From the NCBI GenBank assembly GCA_905221325.1, contig CAJNCS010000006.1:1-64000 (forward strand): a stretch of 64,000 bases of DNA, read 5' to 3'. The number at the start of each line of letters is the position of its first letter. Positions within the stretch are counted from its first letter, which is position 1. The translations under genes and the position numbers were made by a program. Below, piece by piece: positions 52,181-62,696 of the stretch. The notes under the pieces are model-generated. The model was not told where the DNA came from and ran no database searches. It worked only from the letters and a program-made list of their open reading frames with translations. Source of the DNA: a bacterium (GTDB lineage Bacteria; Bacillota; Bacilli; Lactobacillales; Streptococcaceae).

Positions 52181-52864
52181 ATGAATCAAACAATTATTCA
52201 AGAACGTTCAGGTCTCAATCAATTTTACGCTAAGGTTTATGCCTTTGTAGGGATTGGAATTGGACTATCAGCTCTGGTGTCAGCTTTGATGTTGACAGTC
52301 TTTCAGGCTCAATTGACTTACTTTTTAATGCATGGCCGTCTCTGGTTGATGATTGCAACTTTTGCAGAACTTGCTCTGGTATTTGTTGCAAGTAGCATGG
52401 CTGCAAAAAATAGCCCAGCAGCTCTGCCAGTATTTCTAGTATACTCCCTACTGAATGGCTTCACCCTTAGCTTTGTCGTAGCCTTCTATACACCGGGAAC
52501 AGTTTTGTCAGCCTTTGTATCCAGTGCCCTTCTCTTCTTTGTCATGGCGGCAATCGGGATTTTCACCAAGAAGGATTTGAGTGGAATGGGTCGAGCTCTG
52601 ATGGCGGCGCTTGTTGGTCTCATCATAGCCATGGTAGTGAATATTTTCTTGGCTAGTAGCTTCTTTGACTACATGATTAGTATTGCCATGGTCTTGGTCT
52701 TCTCAGGTTTGATTGCTTGGGACAACCAAAAGATTCGCTATGTTTATGAGCAGTCACGAGGACAAGTAGCGACAGGTTGGGTCATTTCAATGGCTCTTAG
52801 TATTTACCTAGACTTTATCAACCTCTTCCTGAGCATTTTACGAATCTTTGGTCGGAACGATTAA
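52181..52864 (+). CDS. Bax inhibitor-1/YccA-family membrane protein
   Basis: A 227-residue membrane protein with about seven helices, of the BI-1/TMBIM family (YccA, YetJ). The sequence ends with the family-typical WDNQKIRYVYEQSRGQ and SIYLDFINLFLSILRI. Bacterial YetJ is a pH-sensitive calcium leak channel; the role in streptococci is not established. It has its own promoter (TGTTATAAT about 52140-52148) and ribosome binding site aaaggag, with a terminator downstream. Confidence 0.9.
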   Translation: MNQTIIQERSGLNQFYAKVYAFVGIGIGLSALVSALMLTVFQAQLTYFLMHGRLWLMIATFAELALVFVASSMAAKNSPAALPVFLVYSLLNGFTLSFVVAFYTPGTVLSAFVSSALLFFVMAAIGIFTKKDLSGMGRALMAALVGLIIAMVVNIFLASSFFDYMISIAMVLVFSGLIAWDNQKIRYVYEQSRGQVATGWVISMALSIYLDFINLFLSILRIFGRND

Positions 52865-52874
52865 AAATCTATAG

Positions 52875-52905
52875 AGTCAGTGTTTGAAAGAGCACTGACT
52901 TTTTC
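52875..52905 (+). terminator. Terminator after BI-1 gene
   Basis: agtcagtg, loop tttgaaagag, cactgactttttc. Confidence 0.8.
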
Positions 52906-52973
52906 TTATTTACTCTTTTCTTTTCTTGGAAATAGGTGTATAATGCTTTTAACTAATTTTTGAGGAGCCGTTT

Positions 52974-53966
52974 ATGAAGAAAAGTTTTATTCATCAGCAA
53001 GAAGAGATTTCCTTTGTTAAAAACACTTTTACCCAGTATTTGAAAGATAAACTAGAAGTCGTTGAAGTTCAAGGTCCTATCTTGAGCAAGGTTGGGGATG
53101 GGATGCAGGACAACCTGTCAGGTGTCGAAAATCCTGTATCCGTAAAGGTCTTGCAGATTCCAGATGAAACCTATGAGGTCGTTCATTCACTTGCTAAATG
53201 GAAACGCCACACCTTGGCCCGCTTTGGTTTTGGGGAAGGAGAAGGTCTGTTTGTCCACATGAAGGCCCTTCGTCCAGACGAAGATTCGCTTGATGCAACC
53301 CACTCGGTTTATGTGGACCAGTGGGACTGGGAAAAAGTGATTCCAAATGGACAACGCAATATCGCTTATCTTAAAGAAACAGTTGAAAAGATTTACAAGG
53401 CTATTCGTCTGACAGAACTAGCAGTAGAGGCTCGCTATGATATCGAATCGATCTTGCCAAAACAAATCACCTTTATCCATACAGAAGAGCTGGTAGAACG
53501 CTACCCAGACTTGACACCAAAAGAGCGTGAAAATGCAATCTGTAAAGAATTCGGTGCAGTTTTCTTGATTGGTATTGGTGGGGAATTGCCTGACGGGAAA
53601 CCACATGATGGCCGTGCACCTGACTACGATGACTGGACAACAGAGTCTGAGAATGGTTACAAAGGACTTAATGGGGATATTCTAGTTTGGAACGAATCTC
53701 TTGGTTGTGCTTTTGAACTTTCATCAATGGGGATTCGGGTAGATGAAGACACCCTTCGCCGCCAAGTGGCTCTTACAGGAGACGAAGATCGTCTGGAGTT
53801 GGAATGGCATAAAGCCCTGCTCAACGGCCTCTTCCCATTGACAATCGGTGGGGGGATTGGACAGTCTCGAATGGCCATGTTCCTTCTTCGTAAGAAACAC
53901 ATCGGAGAGGTACAAACAAGTGTTTGGCCGCAAGAAGTCCGCGACACTTACGAAAATATCTTGTAG
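52974..53966 (+). CDS. asnA: Aspartate-ammonia ligase
   Basis: Makes asparagine from aspartate, ammonia and ATP; 330 residues, class II aminoacyl-tRNA-synthetase fold. [15 protein letters not shown] at the N-terminus, [32 protein letters not shown] and the C-terminal [16 protein letters not shown] (motif 3 of class II) are as in AsnA. Only about 110 bases precede it and I see no T-box leader. Intact. Confidence 0.96.
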   Translation: MKKSFIHQQEEISFVKNTFTQYLKDKLEVVEVQGPILSKVGDGMQDNLSGVENPVSVKVLQIPDETYEVVHSLAKWKRHTLARFGFGEGEGLFVHMKALRPDEDSLDATHSVYVDQWDWEKVIPNGQRNIAYLKETVEKIYKAIRLTELAVEARYDIESILPKQITFIHTEELVERYPDLTPKERENAICKEFGAVFLIGIGGELPDGKPHDGRAPDYDDWTTESENGYKGLNGDILVWNESLGCAFELSSMGIRVDEDTLRRQVALTGDEDRLELEWHKALLNGLFPLTIGGGIGQSRMAMFLLRKKHIGEVQTSVWPQEVRDTYENIL

Positions 53967-53969
53967 AGA

Positions 53970-53996
53970 ATCGAACCGCAAGGTTCGGTTTTCTTT
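53970..53996 (+). terminator. Terminator after asnA
   Basis: cgaacc, loop gcaa, ggttcggttttctttct. Confidence 0.75.
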
Positions 53997-54014
53997 CTCT
54001 TTTTGTCTATAATT

Positions 54015-54023
54015 TGGTATAAT
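54015..54023 (+). promoter_or_regulatory. Extended -10 promoter of rsmD, leaderless start predicted
   Basis: TGGTATAAT (54015-54023) is followed after 7 bases (aaacgat) by the ATG at 54031. No Shine-Dalgarno sequence. Confidence 0.65.
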
Positions 54024-54030
54024 AAACGAT

Positions 54031-54570
54031 ATGAAAATCGTATCAGGAATCTACGGGGGGCGTCCTCTCAAGACGCTAGAAGGAAAGACGACTAGGCCAA
54101 CATCAGACAAGGTGCGTGGAGCTGTCTTTAACATGATTGGTCCTTATTTTGAGGGCGGTCGTGTCTTGGATCTCTATGCCGGCAGTGGCGGTCTGTCTAT
54201 TGAAGCTGTGTCAAGAGGGATGTCCAGTGCTGTCTTAGTGGAACGGGATCGAAAGGCTCAAGCTGTCATTACTGAAAATATCCAGATGACCAAGGAAGTT
54301 TCTAAATTTCAGCTCTTAAAGATGGAAGCTGACCGTGCTCTAGAGCAAGTCGGAGGGACATTTGATCTGGTCTTTTTAGACCCTCCCTACGCAAAAGAAC
54401 AAATAGTAGCAGATATTGAAAAAATGGCAGAGAGAAATCTTTTCTCCCAAGAGATCATGGTTGTCTGCGAAACCGATAAGTCTGTAGAACTTCCAGAAGA
54501 AATCGCCTGCTTAGGTATCTGGAAGGAAAAAATATATGGGATTAGTAAGGTGACAGTCTATGTCAGATAA
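54031..54570 (+). CDS. rsmD: 16S rRNA m2G966 methyltransferase
   Basis: 179-residue SAM-dependent methyltransferase: [15 protein letters not shown], the SAM motif [18 protein letters not shown] and the catalytic DPPY in [11 protein letters not shown]. It modifies G966 of 16S RNA in the small-subunit head. It overlaps coaD by 11 bases; rsmD-coaD-ylbL is a conserved Firmicute order. The start ATG lacks a ribosome binding site. Confidence 0.95.
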   Translation: MKIVSGIYGGRPLKTLEGKTTRPTSDKVRGAVFNMIGPYFEGGRVLDLYAGSGGLSIEAVSRGMSSAVLVERDRKAQAVITENIQMTKEVSKFQLLKMEADRALEQVGGTFDLVFLDPPYAKEQIVADIEKMAERNLFSQEIMVVCETDKSVELPEEIACLGIWKEKIYGISKVTVYVR

Positions 54571-55048
54571 AATTGGGTTATTTACAGGTTCATTTGATCC
54601 GATGACAAATGGACATCTGGATATCATTGAACGTGCCAGCAAACTCTTTGATAAGCTCTATGTTGGGGTTTTCTACAATCCCCACAAACAAGGTTTTCTC
54701 CCCGTTGAAAATCGCAAACGAGCGGTCGAAAAAGCTGTGGCGCATTTAGATAATGTAGAGGTCATGTCTTCTCACGACCAACTAGTTGTTGATGTTGCAA
54801 GAAGACTGGGGGCCAAAACTCTTGTCCGTGGCTTGCGGAATACCACAGACTTGCAATACGAGTCTAGTTTTGACTACTACAATCATCAACTGGCTCCAGA
54901 GATCGAGACCATTTACCTATATAGTCGCCCAGAGCATCTTTATATCAGCTCGTCAGCCATGAAAGAGCTCCTGAAGTTTGGACAGGAGATTCAGCAGTAT
55001 GTTCCAAACAGTGTTGTGGAGGAATTAGAACATGAAGAAAAAAACTAG
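54560..55048 (+). CDS. coaD: Phosphopantetheine adenylyltransferase
   Basis: Penultimate step of coenzyme A synthesis; 162 residues. Nucleotidyltransferase motif [21 protein letters not shown] (first HxGH-type site TNGHLD) and the C-terminal [10 protein letters not shown] motif. [13 protein letters not shown] is the substrate loop. It overlaps both neighbours (11 and 17 bases), so translation is coupled. Intact. Confidence 0.97.
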   Translation: MSDKIGLFTGSFDPMTNGHLDIIERASKLFDKLYVGVFYNPHKQGFLPVENRKRAVEKAVAHLDNVEVMSSHDQLVVDVARRLGAKTLVRGLRNTTDLQYESSFDYYNHQLAPEIETIYLYSRPEHLYISSSAMKELLKFGQEIQQYVPNSVVEELEHEEKN

Positions 55049-56069
55049 ATGGCCCTTATATGTCATCCTAGCACTAGTATTGACTTTTTTAGCCTTTGTA
55101 GTACCTTTGCCTTACTACATAGAAGTTCCAGGTGGAGCGGAAGATATTCGTCAAGTTTTAAAAGTCAATGAAACAGAGGATACGGAAGCGGGAGCTTACC
55201 AGTTTGTAACAGTGGGTATTCGACACGCAACCCTGTCGCATCTTGTCTATGCTTGGTTAACACCATTTACGGATATTAGAAGTGCCAAGGAGACAACGGG
55301 TGGTTCTACGGATGCCGAGTTTATGCGGATTAATCAGTTCTATATGCAAACTTCTCAAAACATGGCCAAGTATCAAGGCTTGAAGACAGCTGGTAAGGAT
55401 ATCGAACTCAAGTACTTGGGAGTTTATGTCTTAACCGTGACGGATAATTCAACTTTTAAGGGTATTCTGAACATTGCGGATACCGTGACGGCTGTTAATG
55501 ATAAGACCTTTGATAGTTCCAAAGACTTGGTTGATTATGTCAACTCTCAAAAATTAGGAGATCCGGTCAAGGTAACCTATGAAGAAGACGGAAAAGTCAA
55601 GACTGCTGAAGGTAAAATTATCACTCTCGAAAATGGGAAAAACGGGATTGGTATTGGCTTGATTGACCGTACGGAAGTGACAAGTGACGTTCCAATTCGC
55701 TTTTCAACAGCTGGTATCGGCGGGCCAAGTGCAGGTCTCATGTTTAGTCTAGCTATCTACACCCAGATAGCAGATCCAGGCCTTCGTAATGGTCGTATCG
55801 TTGCAGGTACGGGAACCATTGATCGGGACGGAAATGTTGGCGACATCGGAGGAATTGACAAAAAAGTGGTTGCAGCCTCTCGTCAGGGAGCCAACGTCTT
55901 TTTTGCTCCTGACAATCCAGTCACCGAAGAAGCGAAAAAAGCAGATCCCAATGCGAAAAGCAACTATGAAACAGCCTTAGAAGCTGCTAAAACGATCAAA
56001 ACAGAGATGAAAATCGTGCCCGTTAAAACCTTGCAGGATGCGATTGATTACCTTAAAAACAATCCCTAA
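55032..56069 (+). CDS. SepM/YlbL-type membrane-anchored PDZ-Lon protease
   Basis: 345 residues: an N-terminal signal-anchor ([21 protein letters not shown]), a PDZ domain (about 130-195, [14 protein letters not shown] to [11 protein letters not shown]) and a Lon-type (S16) protease domain with the Ser-Lys dyad Ser233 in [10 protein letters not shown] and Lys277/278 in [11 protein letters not shown]. In S. mutans the orthologue SepM trims the competence pheromone CSP outside the membrane. The same substrate is not implied here, though competence peptides are common in this group. Confidence 0.88.
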   Translation: MKKKTRWPLYVILALVLTFLAFVVPLPYYIEVPGGAEDIRQVLKVNETEDTEAGAYQFVTVGIRHATLSHLVYAWLTPFTDIRSAKETTGGSTDAEFMRINQFYMQTSQNMAKYQGLKTAGKDIELKYLGVYVLTVTDNSTFKGILNIADTVTAVNDKTFDSSKDLVDYVNSQKLGDPVKVTYEEDGKVKTAEGKIITLENGKNGIGIGLIDRTEVTSDVPIRFSTAGIGGPSAGLMFSLAIYTQIADPGLRNGRIVAGTGTIDRDGNVGDIGGIDKKVVAASRQGANVFFAPDNPVTEEAKKADPNAKSNYETALEAAKTIKTEMKIVPVKTLQDAIDYLKNNP

Positions 56070-56109
56070 TCCGTAGAAAAATCGAAAACTAGCGCGCAAG
56101 CGGATAAGA

Positions 56110-56118
56110 TGGTATAAT
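56110..56118 (+). promoter_or_regulatory. Extended -10 promoter of the DUF1146-murA operon, leaderless start predicted
   Basis: TGGTATAAT (56110-56118) is followed after 6 bases (agtcag) by the ATG at 56125. No ribosome binding site; the next gene murA has a normal one. Confidence 0.6.
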
Positions 56119-56124
56119 AGTCAG

Positions 56125-56355
56125 ATGGTTCAATTATTATTCACTCTAAGTAGTCATATACTCTTTATTTATTTGAGTTTTTACCTTTTGAAGGATCTTG
56201 TAAGATGGGAAAAGGTGTTAAAAGTAACTGCTGCTAACACAAAAAAAGTTCGTTTGTTGGTAGGCTTCTTTAGTATTGTAATGGGCTACATCTTGAGTTC
56301 ATTCTTTATCAGTTTGTATCAATTGTGGCAAGAAGCATTTAGAGGACTGTTATAA
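56125..56355 (+). CDS. DUF1146-family small membrane protein
   Basis: A 76-residue protein with two membrane helices ([19 protein letters not shown] and [20 protein letters not shown]) separated by a basic loop, matching the DUF1146/YwzB proteins encoded just before murA in Firmicutes. Function unknown; the constant location suggests a link to cell-wall synthesis or the adjacent operon. Likely translated from a leaderless mRNA. Confidence 0.8.
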   Translation: MVQLLFTLSSHILFIYLSFYLLKDLVRWEKVLKVTAANTKKVRLLVGFFSIVMGYILSSFFISLYQLWQEAFRGLL

Positions 56356-56377
56356 AATCAAAAGTAAAGGAAAAACT

Positions 56378-57647
56378 ATGGAAAAAATTGTGGTTCAAGG
56401 CGGAGAGAATCGTCTGGTCGGGAGTGTGACCATCGAGGGAGCAAAGAATGCTGTCTTGCCCTTGTTGGCAGCGACTATTTTAGCAAGCAAGGGTAAGACA
56501 GTCTTGCAGAACGTCCCAATCTTGTCAGATGTTTTCACCATGAATCAAGTGGTTCGTGGTCTGAATGCCAAGGTTGATTTTGATGAGGAAGCCCATATCA
56601 TCGAGGTCGATGCGACTGGTGACATCACGGAGGAGGCTCCTTACAAATATGTCAGCAAGATGCGGGCATCAATCGTTGTTTTGGGACCAATCCTTGCTCG
56701 TGTGGGTCATGCTAAGGTATCCATGCCAGGTGGTTGCACCATTGGGAGTCGTCCGATCGATCTCCACCTCAAGGGCTTGGAAGCTATGGGAGCTAAGATT
56801 AGCCAGACAGCTGGTTACATCGAAGCCAAGGCAGAACGCTTGCATGGTGCTCATATCTACATGGACTTCCCTAGTGTCGGTGCAACACAAAACCTGATGA
56901 TGGCAGCGACGTTAGCAGATGGTATGACTGTCATTGAAAATGCTGCGCGTGAGCCAGAAATTGTTGACCTTGCTATCCTCCTTAATGAAATGGGAGCCAA
57001 GGTCAAGGGAGCTGGTACCGAAACAATTACAGTGGTTGGTGTCGAGGAACTCCATGGAACAACTCATAATGTGGTACAGGATCGTATCGAAGCTGGAACC
57101 TTTATGGTGGCAGCAGCCATGACTGGCGGTGATGTCCTCATTCGAGATGCAGTCTGGGAGCATAATCGTCCCTTGATTGCTAAACTCCTTGAAATGGGAG
57201 TAGAGGTGACGGAGGAGTCGGAAGGGATTCGTGTCCGTTCTCAACTGGAAAATCTTAAAGCTGTTCATGTGAAAACCTTACCCCATCCAGGATTCCCGAC
57301 AGATATGCAGGCACAATTTACAGCTCTGATGACTGTCGCAAAAGGGGAATCCACCATGGTGGAAACGGTGTTTGAGAATCGCTTCCAACACTTGGAGGAA
57401 ATGCGCCGTATGGGCTTGCATTCAGAGATTATCCGTGACACAGCCCGTATCGTAGGAGGACAAGCTTTACAGGGAGCAGAAGTTCTATCAACAGACCTTC
57501 GTGCCAGTGCGGCCTTGATTCTGACAGGTCTGGTAGCGCAAGGGGAGACAGTTGTTGGTAAATTAGTCCACCTTGACAGAGGTTACTACCGTTTCCATGA
57601 GAAGTTAGCTCAGCTAGGAGCGAAGATTCAGCGGATTGAGGTTAAGG

Positions 57648-57661
<14 letters not shown>
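56378..57661 (+). CDS. murA: UDP-N-acetylglucosamine 1-carboxyvinyltransferase
   Basis: First committed step of peptidoglycan synthesis, target of fosfomycin; 427 residues. Catalytic Cys120 lies in [18 protein letters not shown], preceded by [17 protein letters not shown] with the substrate-binding Lys-Asn pair. The presence of Cys rather than Asp predicts a fosfomycin-sensitive enzyme. Streptococci carry two MurA copies; the position before epuA-endA identifies which pneumococcal copy this corresponds to. Ribosome binding site aaagga. Confidence 0.96.
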
Positions 57662-58719
<1,058 letters not shown>

Positions 58720-58746
58720 AAACAATCTATCTAAAGGAATAAAAAG

Positions 58747-58781
58747 TGCTCCCTTGTCCGTCATTGATAAGGGAGCGATTG
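58747..58781. other. Hairpin after endA
   Basis: gctccctt, loop of about 13 bases, aagggagc. The T-run is on the left side only, so as a terminator it would serve minus-strand transcription; on the plus strand it may still stop or stabilise the endA transcript. Confidence 0.45.
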
Positions 58782-58860
58782 TATAAATTAGAAAATAATG
58801 TGATTCCTAGGCCGATTTATGATATAATGGAACACAAGATACTATTTTAGGAGAAAGACC

Positions 58861-60192
58861 ATGGAAGACCCGAGCAGTCAGGATTTGTTACTGCAATTTG
58901 TACTTTTAGTTGTATTGACCTTTTTAAATGCCTTTTTCTCAGCTACAGAAATGGCTATGGTGTCACTAAATCGTGCCCGAGTAGAGCAAAAAGCAGAAGA
59001 AGGCGATAAACGCTACATCCGTTTGCTAAAGGTACTTGAAAACCCTAATCACTTTTTATCAACCATTCAAGTCGGTATCACCTTGATCACGATCTTGTCA
59101 GGGGCCAAATTGGCGGATACCCTTGGACAAGTGATCGCATCTTGGATGGGAAGCGGAGAAACAGCTTATGCCATTGCAAGTTTCCTCTCTTTGGCATTCT
59201 TGACCTACATCTCTATTGTTTTTGGTGAACTCTATCCTAAACGAATTGCTCTCAATCTCAAAGATGCTTTAGCCATTCGCTCTGTTCCGATTATTATTGG
59301 TCTTGGGAAGATTGTCAGTCCCTTTGTCTGGTTGTTATCTGCTTCAACCAATTTGTTGAGTCGTTTAACACCAATGACCTTTGATGATGCGGATGAAAAA
59401 ATGACTCGAGATGAAATTGAGTACATGTTGACCAAGAGTGAGGAGACCTTGGATGCAGATGAAATCGAGATGTTACAAGGGATTTTCTCTCTAGATGAAC
59501 TGATGGCGAGAGAAGTCATGGTTCCTCGGACAGATGCCTTTATGGTGGATATTCAGGATGATAGCCAAACCATTATCCAAAGTATTTTAAAACAAAACTT
59601 TTCCCGTATCCCAGTTTATGATGGGGATAAGGACAATGTGATTGGGATCATTCACACCAAGAGTCTTCTTAAGGCGGCCTTTGTGGATGGTTTTGACAAT
59701 ATTGTCTGGAAGAGGATCTTACAAGATCCACTCTTTGTCCCTGAAACCATTTTTGTGGATGATCTTCTTAAAGAACTGCGAAATACCCAAAGACAAATGG
59801 CCATTTTGCTAGATGAATATGGTGGAATGGCTGGTCTAGTCACACTGGAGGACCTGCTGGAGGAGATTGTCGGAGAAATCGATGACGAGACAGACCGAGC
59901 AGAAATTGAGGTTCACCAGATTGGGGACGATACCTACATCGTTCAAGGGACGATGACTCTCAATGACTTCAATGCCTACTTTAATGTTGAATTGGAAAGT
60001 GATGATGTTGATACCATCGCAGGTTACTATCTAACTGGAGTAGGAACCATTCCTACAACTGAAAAAATCAGTTTTGAGTTGGTTAGTCAAAACAAACAAA
60101 TCAAACTCACCAACGACAAGGTGAAAAATGGACGTGTCACTAAGGTGAAAGTTCAAATCACTGAAGTAGAAACGGAAGAAGAAGCAGAATAA
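58861..60192 (+). CDS. CNNM/CorC-type membrane protein with CBS domains
   Basis: 443 residues: an N-terminal CNNM domain of about four membrane helices ([21 protein letters not shown], then [15 protein letters not shown]), a CBS pair (about 200-325; [53 protein letters not shown]) and a C-terminal CorC/HlyC domain. Family members export magnesium or sodium or sense ion status; the older name haemolysin-related protein is misleading. Monocistronic, with ribosome binding site aggag. Confidence 0.88.
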   Translation: MEDPSSQDLLLQFVLLVVLTFLNAFFSATEMAMVSLNRARVEQKAEEGDKRYIRLLKVLENPNHFLSTIQVGITLITILSGAKLADTLGQVIASWMGSGETAYAIASFLSLAFLTYISIVFGELYPKRIALNLKDALAIRSVPIIIGLGKIVSPFVWLLSASTNLLSRLTPMTFDDADEKMTRDEIEYMLTKSEETLDADEIEMLQGIFSLDELMAREVMVPRTDAFMVDIQDDSQTIIQSILKQNFSRIPVYDGDKDNVIGIIHTKSLLKAAFVDGFDNIVWKRILQDPLFVPETIFVDDLLKELRNTQRQMAILLDEYGGMAGLVTLEDLLEEIVGEIDDETDRAEIEVHQIGDDTYIVQGTMTLNDFNAYFNVELESDDVDTIAGYYLTGVGTIPTTEKISFELVSQNKQIKLTNDKVKNGRVTKVKVQITEVETEEEAE

Positions 60193-60194
60193 AA

Positions 60195-60226
60195 GAGCTT
60201 GAGACACCTTCAGGTGCCCAAGCTCC
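60195..60226 (+). terminator. Terminator-like hairpin after CNNM gene
   Basis: gagcttg...cacct / aggtg...caagctc, a two-part stem without a long T-run. Confidence 0.5.
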
Positions 60227-60233
60227 CATTTAT

Positions 60234-60262
60234 AAAAAAAGACTCACGTGGAGTCTTTTGGT
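60234..60262. terminator. Bidirectional terminator, CNNM gene / tRNA-Cys
   Basis: aaaaagactc, loop cacgtg, gagtcttttgg. On the minus strand it is followed by a run of seven T and ends the tRNA transcript. Confidence 0.75.
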
Positions 60263-60270
60263 TTACTATA

Positions 60271-60341
60271 AGGCGGTAGACGGATTTGAACCGACGATCA
60301 AGCTTTTGCAGAGCCGTGCCTTACCACTTGGCTATACCGCC
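60271..60341 (-). tRNA. tRNA-Cys (anticodon GCA)
   Basis: On the minus strand the gene starts ggcggta (60341-60335) and ends taccgcc plus discriminator T (60278-60271), closing a 7-bp acceptor stem. The anticodon loop ctgcaaa contains GCA, and the T-loop is ttcaaat. It is 71 bases long with a short D-loop, as usual for tRNA-Cys. Single gene between the CNNM gene and the ami operon. Confidence 0.92.
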
Positions 60342-60342
60342 T

Positions 60343-60560
60343 CAACGTTTATTATTATACCTTGAAAATGATTCTACGTCAATAGTTTCTTAAACGAAAA
60401 TCCAATTTAGGAAACTTTCCCTTTTTATGACAGGCTTTAAAGCCTAGAGAGAAAGTCTGGAAATCGGTCCTTACGGGTTGTAAATTTGCCATTCTAATCA
60501 CCTAGATAGCAAACAAAGAATAGAGAAATTTGACAAATGAAAGTTTTTTGAGAGTATACG
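60343..60560. other. Unassigned intergenic stretch upstream of the ami promoter
   Basis: No open reading frame with coding character. A perfect 14-base palindrome aggctttaaagcct lies at 60432-60445. Nothing else is recognisable; the right end may contain tRNA promoter elements for the minus strand. Confidence 0.5.
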
Positions 60561-60565
60561 CCTAA

Positions 60566-60610
60566 ATATTCTGAAAATTCGTTTACTTTTTAGATAATAT
60601 ATGATATAAT
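60566..60610 (+). promoter_or_regulatory. ami operon promoter with CodY box
   Basis: AATATTCTGAAAATT (60566-60580) matches the CodY consensus AATTTTCWGAAAATT at 14 of 15 positions. It lies directly before -35 TTTACT (60583-60588), a 16-base spacer and -10 TATAAT (60605-60610, preceded by TG). CodY bound here should repress the operon when branched-chain amino acids are plentiful. Confidence 0.7.
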
Positions 60611-60650
60611 TGATGACAAACCTAAATTTTTTTTAAGAGGAGTTAACAAT

Positions 60651-62630
60651 ATGAAAAAAAGTAGAGTATTTGTTGCGGCAGGGATTGCCCTATTAGCAAC
60701 TGGCGTTCTAGCTGCTTGCGGTTCTTCAAAATCATCTGATTCAACAGCGCCAAAAAATTATGGTTATGTTTATTCAGCTGACCCAGAAACATTGGATTAC
60801 TTGATTTCAGGAAAACAAAGTACTAAAGTTGCCACTTCAAATGGTATTGATGGTCTTTTTACAAATGATAAATATGGGAATTTGACTCCTGCAGTTGCAG
60901 AAGACTGGTCAGTTTCAAAAGACGGTTTGACTTATACCTACAAAATTCGTAAAGGTGTCAAATGGTTTACATCAGATGGCGAAGAATATGCTGAAGTAAA
61001 AGCGAAAGACTTCGTAAATGGTTTGAAACACGCAGCTGATAACAAGTCAGAAGCGCTTTACCTAGCAGAAAATTCTGTTAAAGGTTTGTCTGATTATTTA
61101 TCAGGCAACTCAAAAGATTTTTCTTCAGTAGGAGTGAAAGCAGTTGATGATTATACTCTTGAGTATACCTTGAACCAACCAGAACCATACTGGAACTCTA
61201 AGATGGCTTATTCAATCTTCTGGCCATTGAACGAAGAATTTGAAAAATCAAAAGGATCTGACTTTGCTAAAGCAACTGACCCTACATCATTGCTTTACAA
61301 TGGACCATTCTTGCTGAAAGGGTTGACTGCTAAGTCTTCTATCGAGTTCGCTAAGAATGAAAACTATTGGGATAAAGACAATGTTCATATTGATAAAGTA
61401 ACCCTTGCTTTCTATGATGGGTCAGATCAAGAATCAATAGAACGTAACTTTACAAGTGGAGCCTATAGCTATGCTCGTCTTTACCCAACAAGTTCAAACT
61501 ACTCTAAAGTAGAAGAAACATACAAGGACAATATCTTCTACACTCCATCAGGACCTGGTATTTTTGGTCTAGGTGTCAATATTGACCGTCAAGGCTACAA
61601 ATACACCTCGAAGACAACTGATGAAGAGAAAACTTCTACCAAGAAAGCCCTTCTTAACAAGGATTTCCGTCAGGCCTTGAACTTTGCTTTTGACCGTACT
61701 TCTTATTCAGCACAAATTAATGGTAAAGAAGGAGCTCCTCTTGCCGTTCGTAACCTCTTTGTGAAACCTGACTTTGTTTCTGCAGGCGAAAAAACTTTCG
61801 GTGACTTGGTGACTGAAAAGATGGCTGCTTATGGTGATGAATGGAAGAACGTAAACTTTGCTGATGGTCAAGATGGTCTCTTCAATGCTGATAAAGCTAA
61901 AGCCGAATTTGCCAAAGCTAAAACTGCTTTAGAAGCAGAAGGTGTGAAATTCCCTATCCACTTGGATATTCCAGTAGATCAAGCAGCTAAGAACTACATT
62001 ACACGTATCCAATCTTTCAAACAATCAGTTGAAACAGTGCTTGGTGAAGACAATGTAGTCATCGATATCCAACAAGTTTCTAAAGATGAGTTTAATAATA
62101 TCTCTTACTATGCTGCAAATGCTGCGGCAGAAGATTGGGATCTCTCAGGGGCAGTTGGATGGAACCCAGACTACGAGGATCCATCAACTTACCTTGATAT
62201 CTTGAAAACAACTAATGCTAAACAAACAAAAACATACATGGGGTACGAAGGCGCAGATAATGCTGCAGCAGCTCAAGTTGGTTTGAAAGAATACGATAAG
62301 TTAGTTGATGAAGCTGCTAAAGAAACTAGCGACTTGAATGTTCGTTATGAAAAATACGCGGCAGCTCAAGCTTGGTTGACAGACAGCTCTCTCTTCCTTC
62401 CTGCTATGTCAGGTAGTGGTGCAGCGCCATTCATTTCTCGTGTAGTACCATTCTCAGCATCATATAGTCAATCTGGAGATAAAGGCTCAGATGTATACTT
62501 CAAGTATATTCAGTTACAAGACAAGGTTGTAACTAAAGCTGACTATGAACAAGCTCGTGAAAAATGGCTCAAAGAGAAAAAAGAATCAAACGAAAAAGTT
62601 CAAAAAGAATTGGCTAGTCACGTTAAATAA
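60651..62630 (+). CDS. amiA: Oligopeptide ABC transporter substrate-binding lipoprotein AmiA
   Basis: Surface lipoprotein that captures peptides for the Ami permease; 659 residues. Lipobox Cys23 is in GVLAACGSS. SBP family 5 body: SADPETLDYLISG, IDGLFTNDKYGNLTPAVAEDW, KNENYWDKDNVHIDKV. It shares long stretches with the orphan protein at 34820 (for example DKAKAEFAKAK and the repeated YEKYAAAQAWLTDSSLFLP pattern). Being immediately upstream of amiC identifies it as AmiA rather than AliA/AliB. A hairpin follows the stop codon. CodY-type control at the promoter. Confidence 0.92.
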   Translation: MKKSRVFVAAGIALLATGVLAACGSSKSSDSTAPKNYGYVYSADPETLDYLISGKQSTKVATSNGIDGLFTNDKYGNLTPAVAEDWSVSKDGLTYTYKIRKGVKWFTSDGEEYAEVKAKDFVNGLKHAADNKSEALYLAENSVKGLSDYLSGNSKDFSSVGVKAVDDYTLEYTLNQPEPYWNSKMAYSIFWPLNEEFEKSKGSDFAKATDPTSLLYNGPFLLKGLTAKSSIEFAKNENYWDKDNVHIDKVTLAFYDGSDQESIERNFTSGAYSYARLYPTSSNYSKVEETYKDNIFYTPSGPGIFGLGVNIDRQGYKYTSKTTDEEKTSTKKALLNKDFRQALNFAFDRTSYSAQINGKEGAPLAVRNLFVKPDFVSAGEKTFGDLVTEKMAAYGDEWKNVNFADGQDGLFNADKAKAEFAKAKTALEAEGVKFPIHLDIPVDQAAKNYITRIQSFKQSVETVLGEDNVVIDIQQVSKDEFNNISYYAANAAAEDWDLSGAVGWNPDYEDPSTYLDILKTTNAKQTKTYMGYEGADNAAAAQVGLKEYDKLVDEAAKETSDLNVRYEKYAAAQAWLTDSSLFLPAMSGSGAAPFISRVVPFSASYSQSGDKGSDVYFKYIQLQDKVVTKADYEQAREKWLKEKKESNEKVQKELASHVK

Positions 62631-62637
62631 ATAACTC

Positions 62638-62676
62638 TCAAGAGAACTTTCTCTCCATGAGGAGAAGGTTCTTTTG
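62638..62676 (+). terminator. Hairpin between amiA and amiC (partial terminator)
   Basis: aagagaac-tttctctcc, loop atga, ggagaa-ggttctttt followed by a T-rich stretch. Probably stops part of the transcripts so that the binding protein is made in excess over the permease. Confidence 0.65.
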
Positions 62677-62696
62677 GGATTTTAAAAGGAAACGAT

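Noticed and set aside
52906..52973. T-box leader before asnA
   Set aside because: Too short between the upstream terminator and the start codon, and no T-box consensus is seen.
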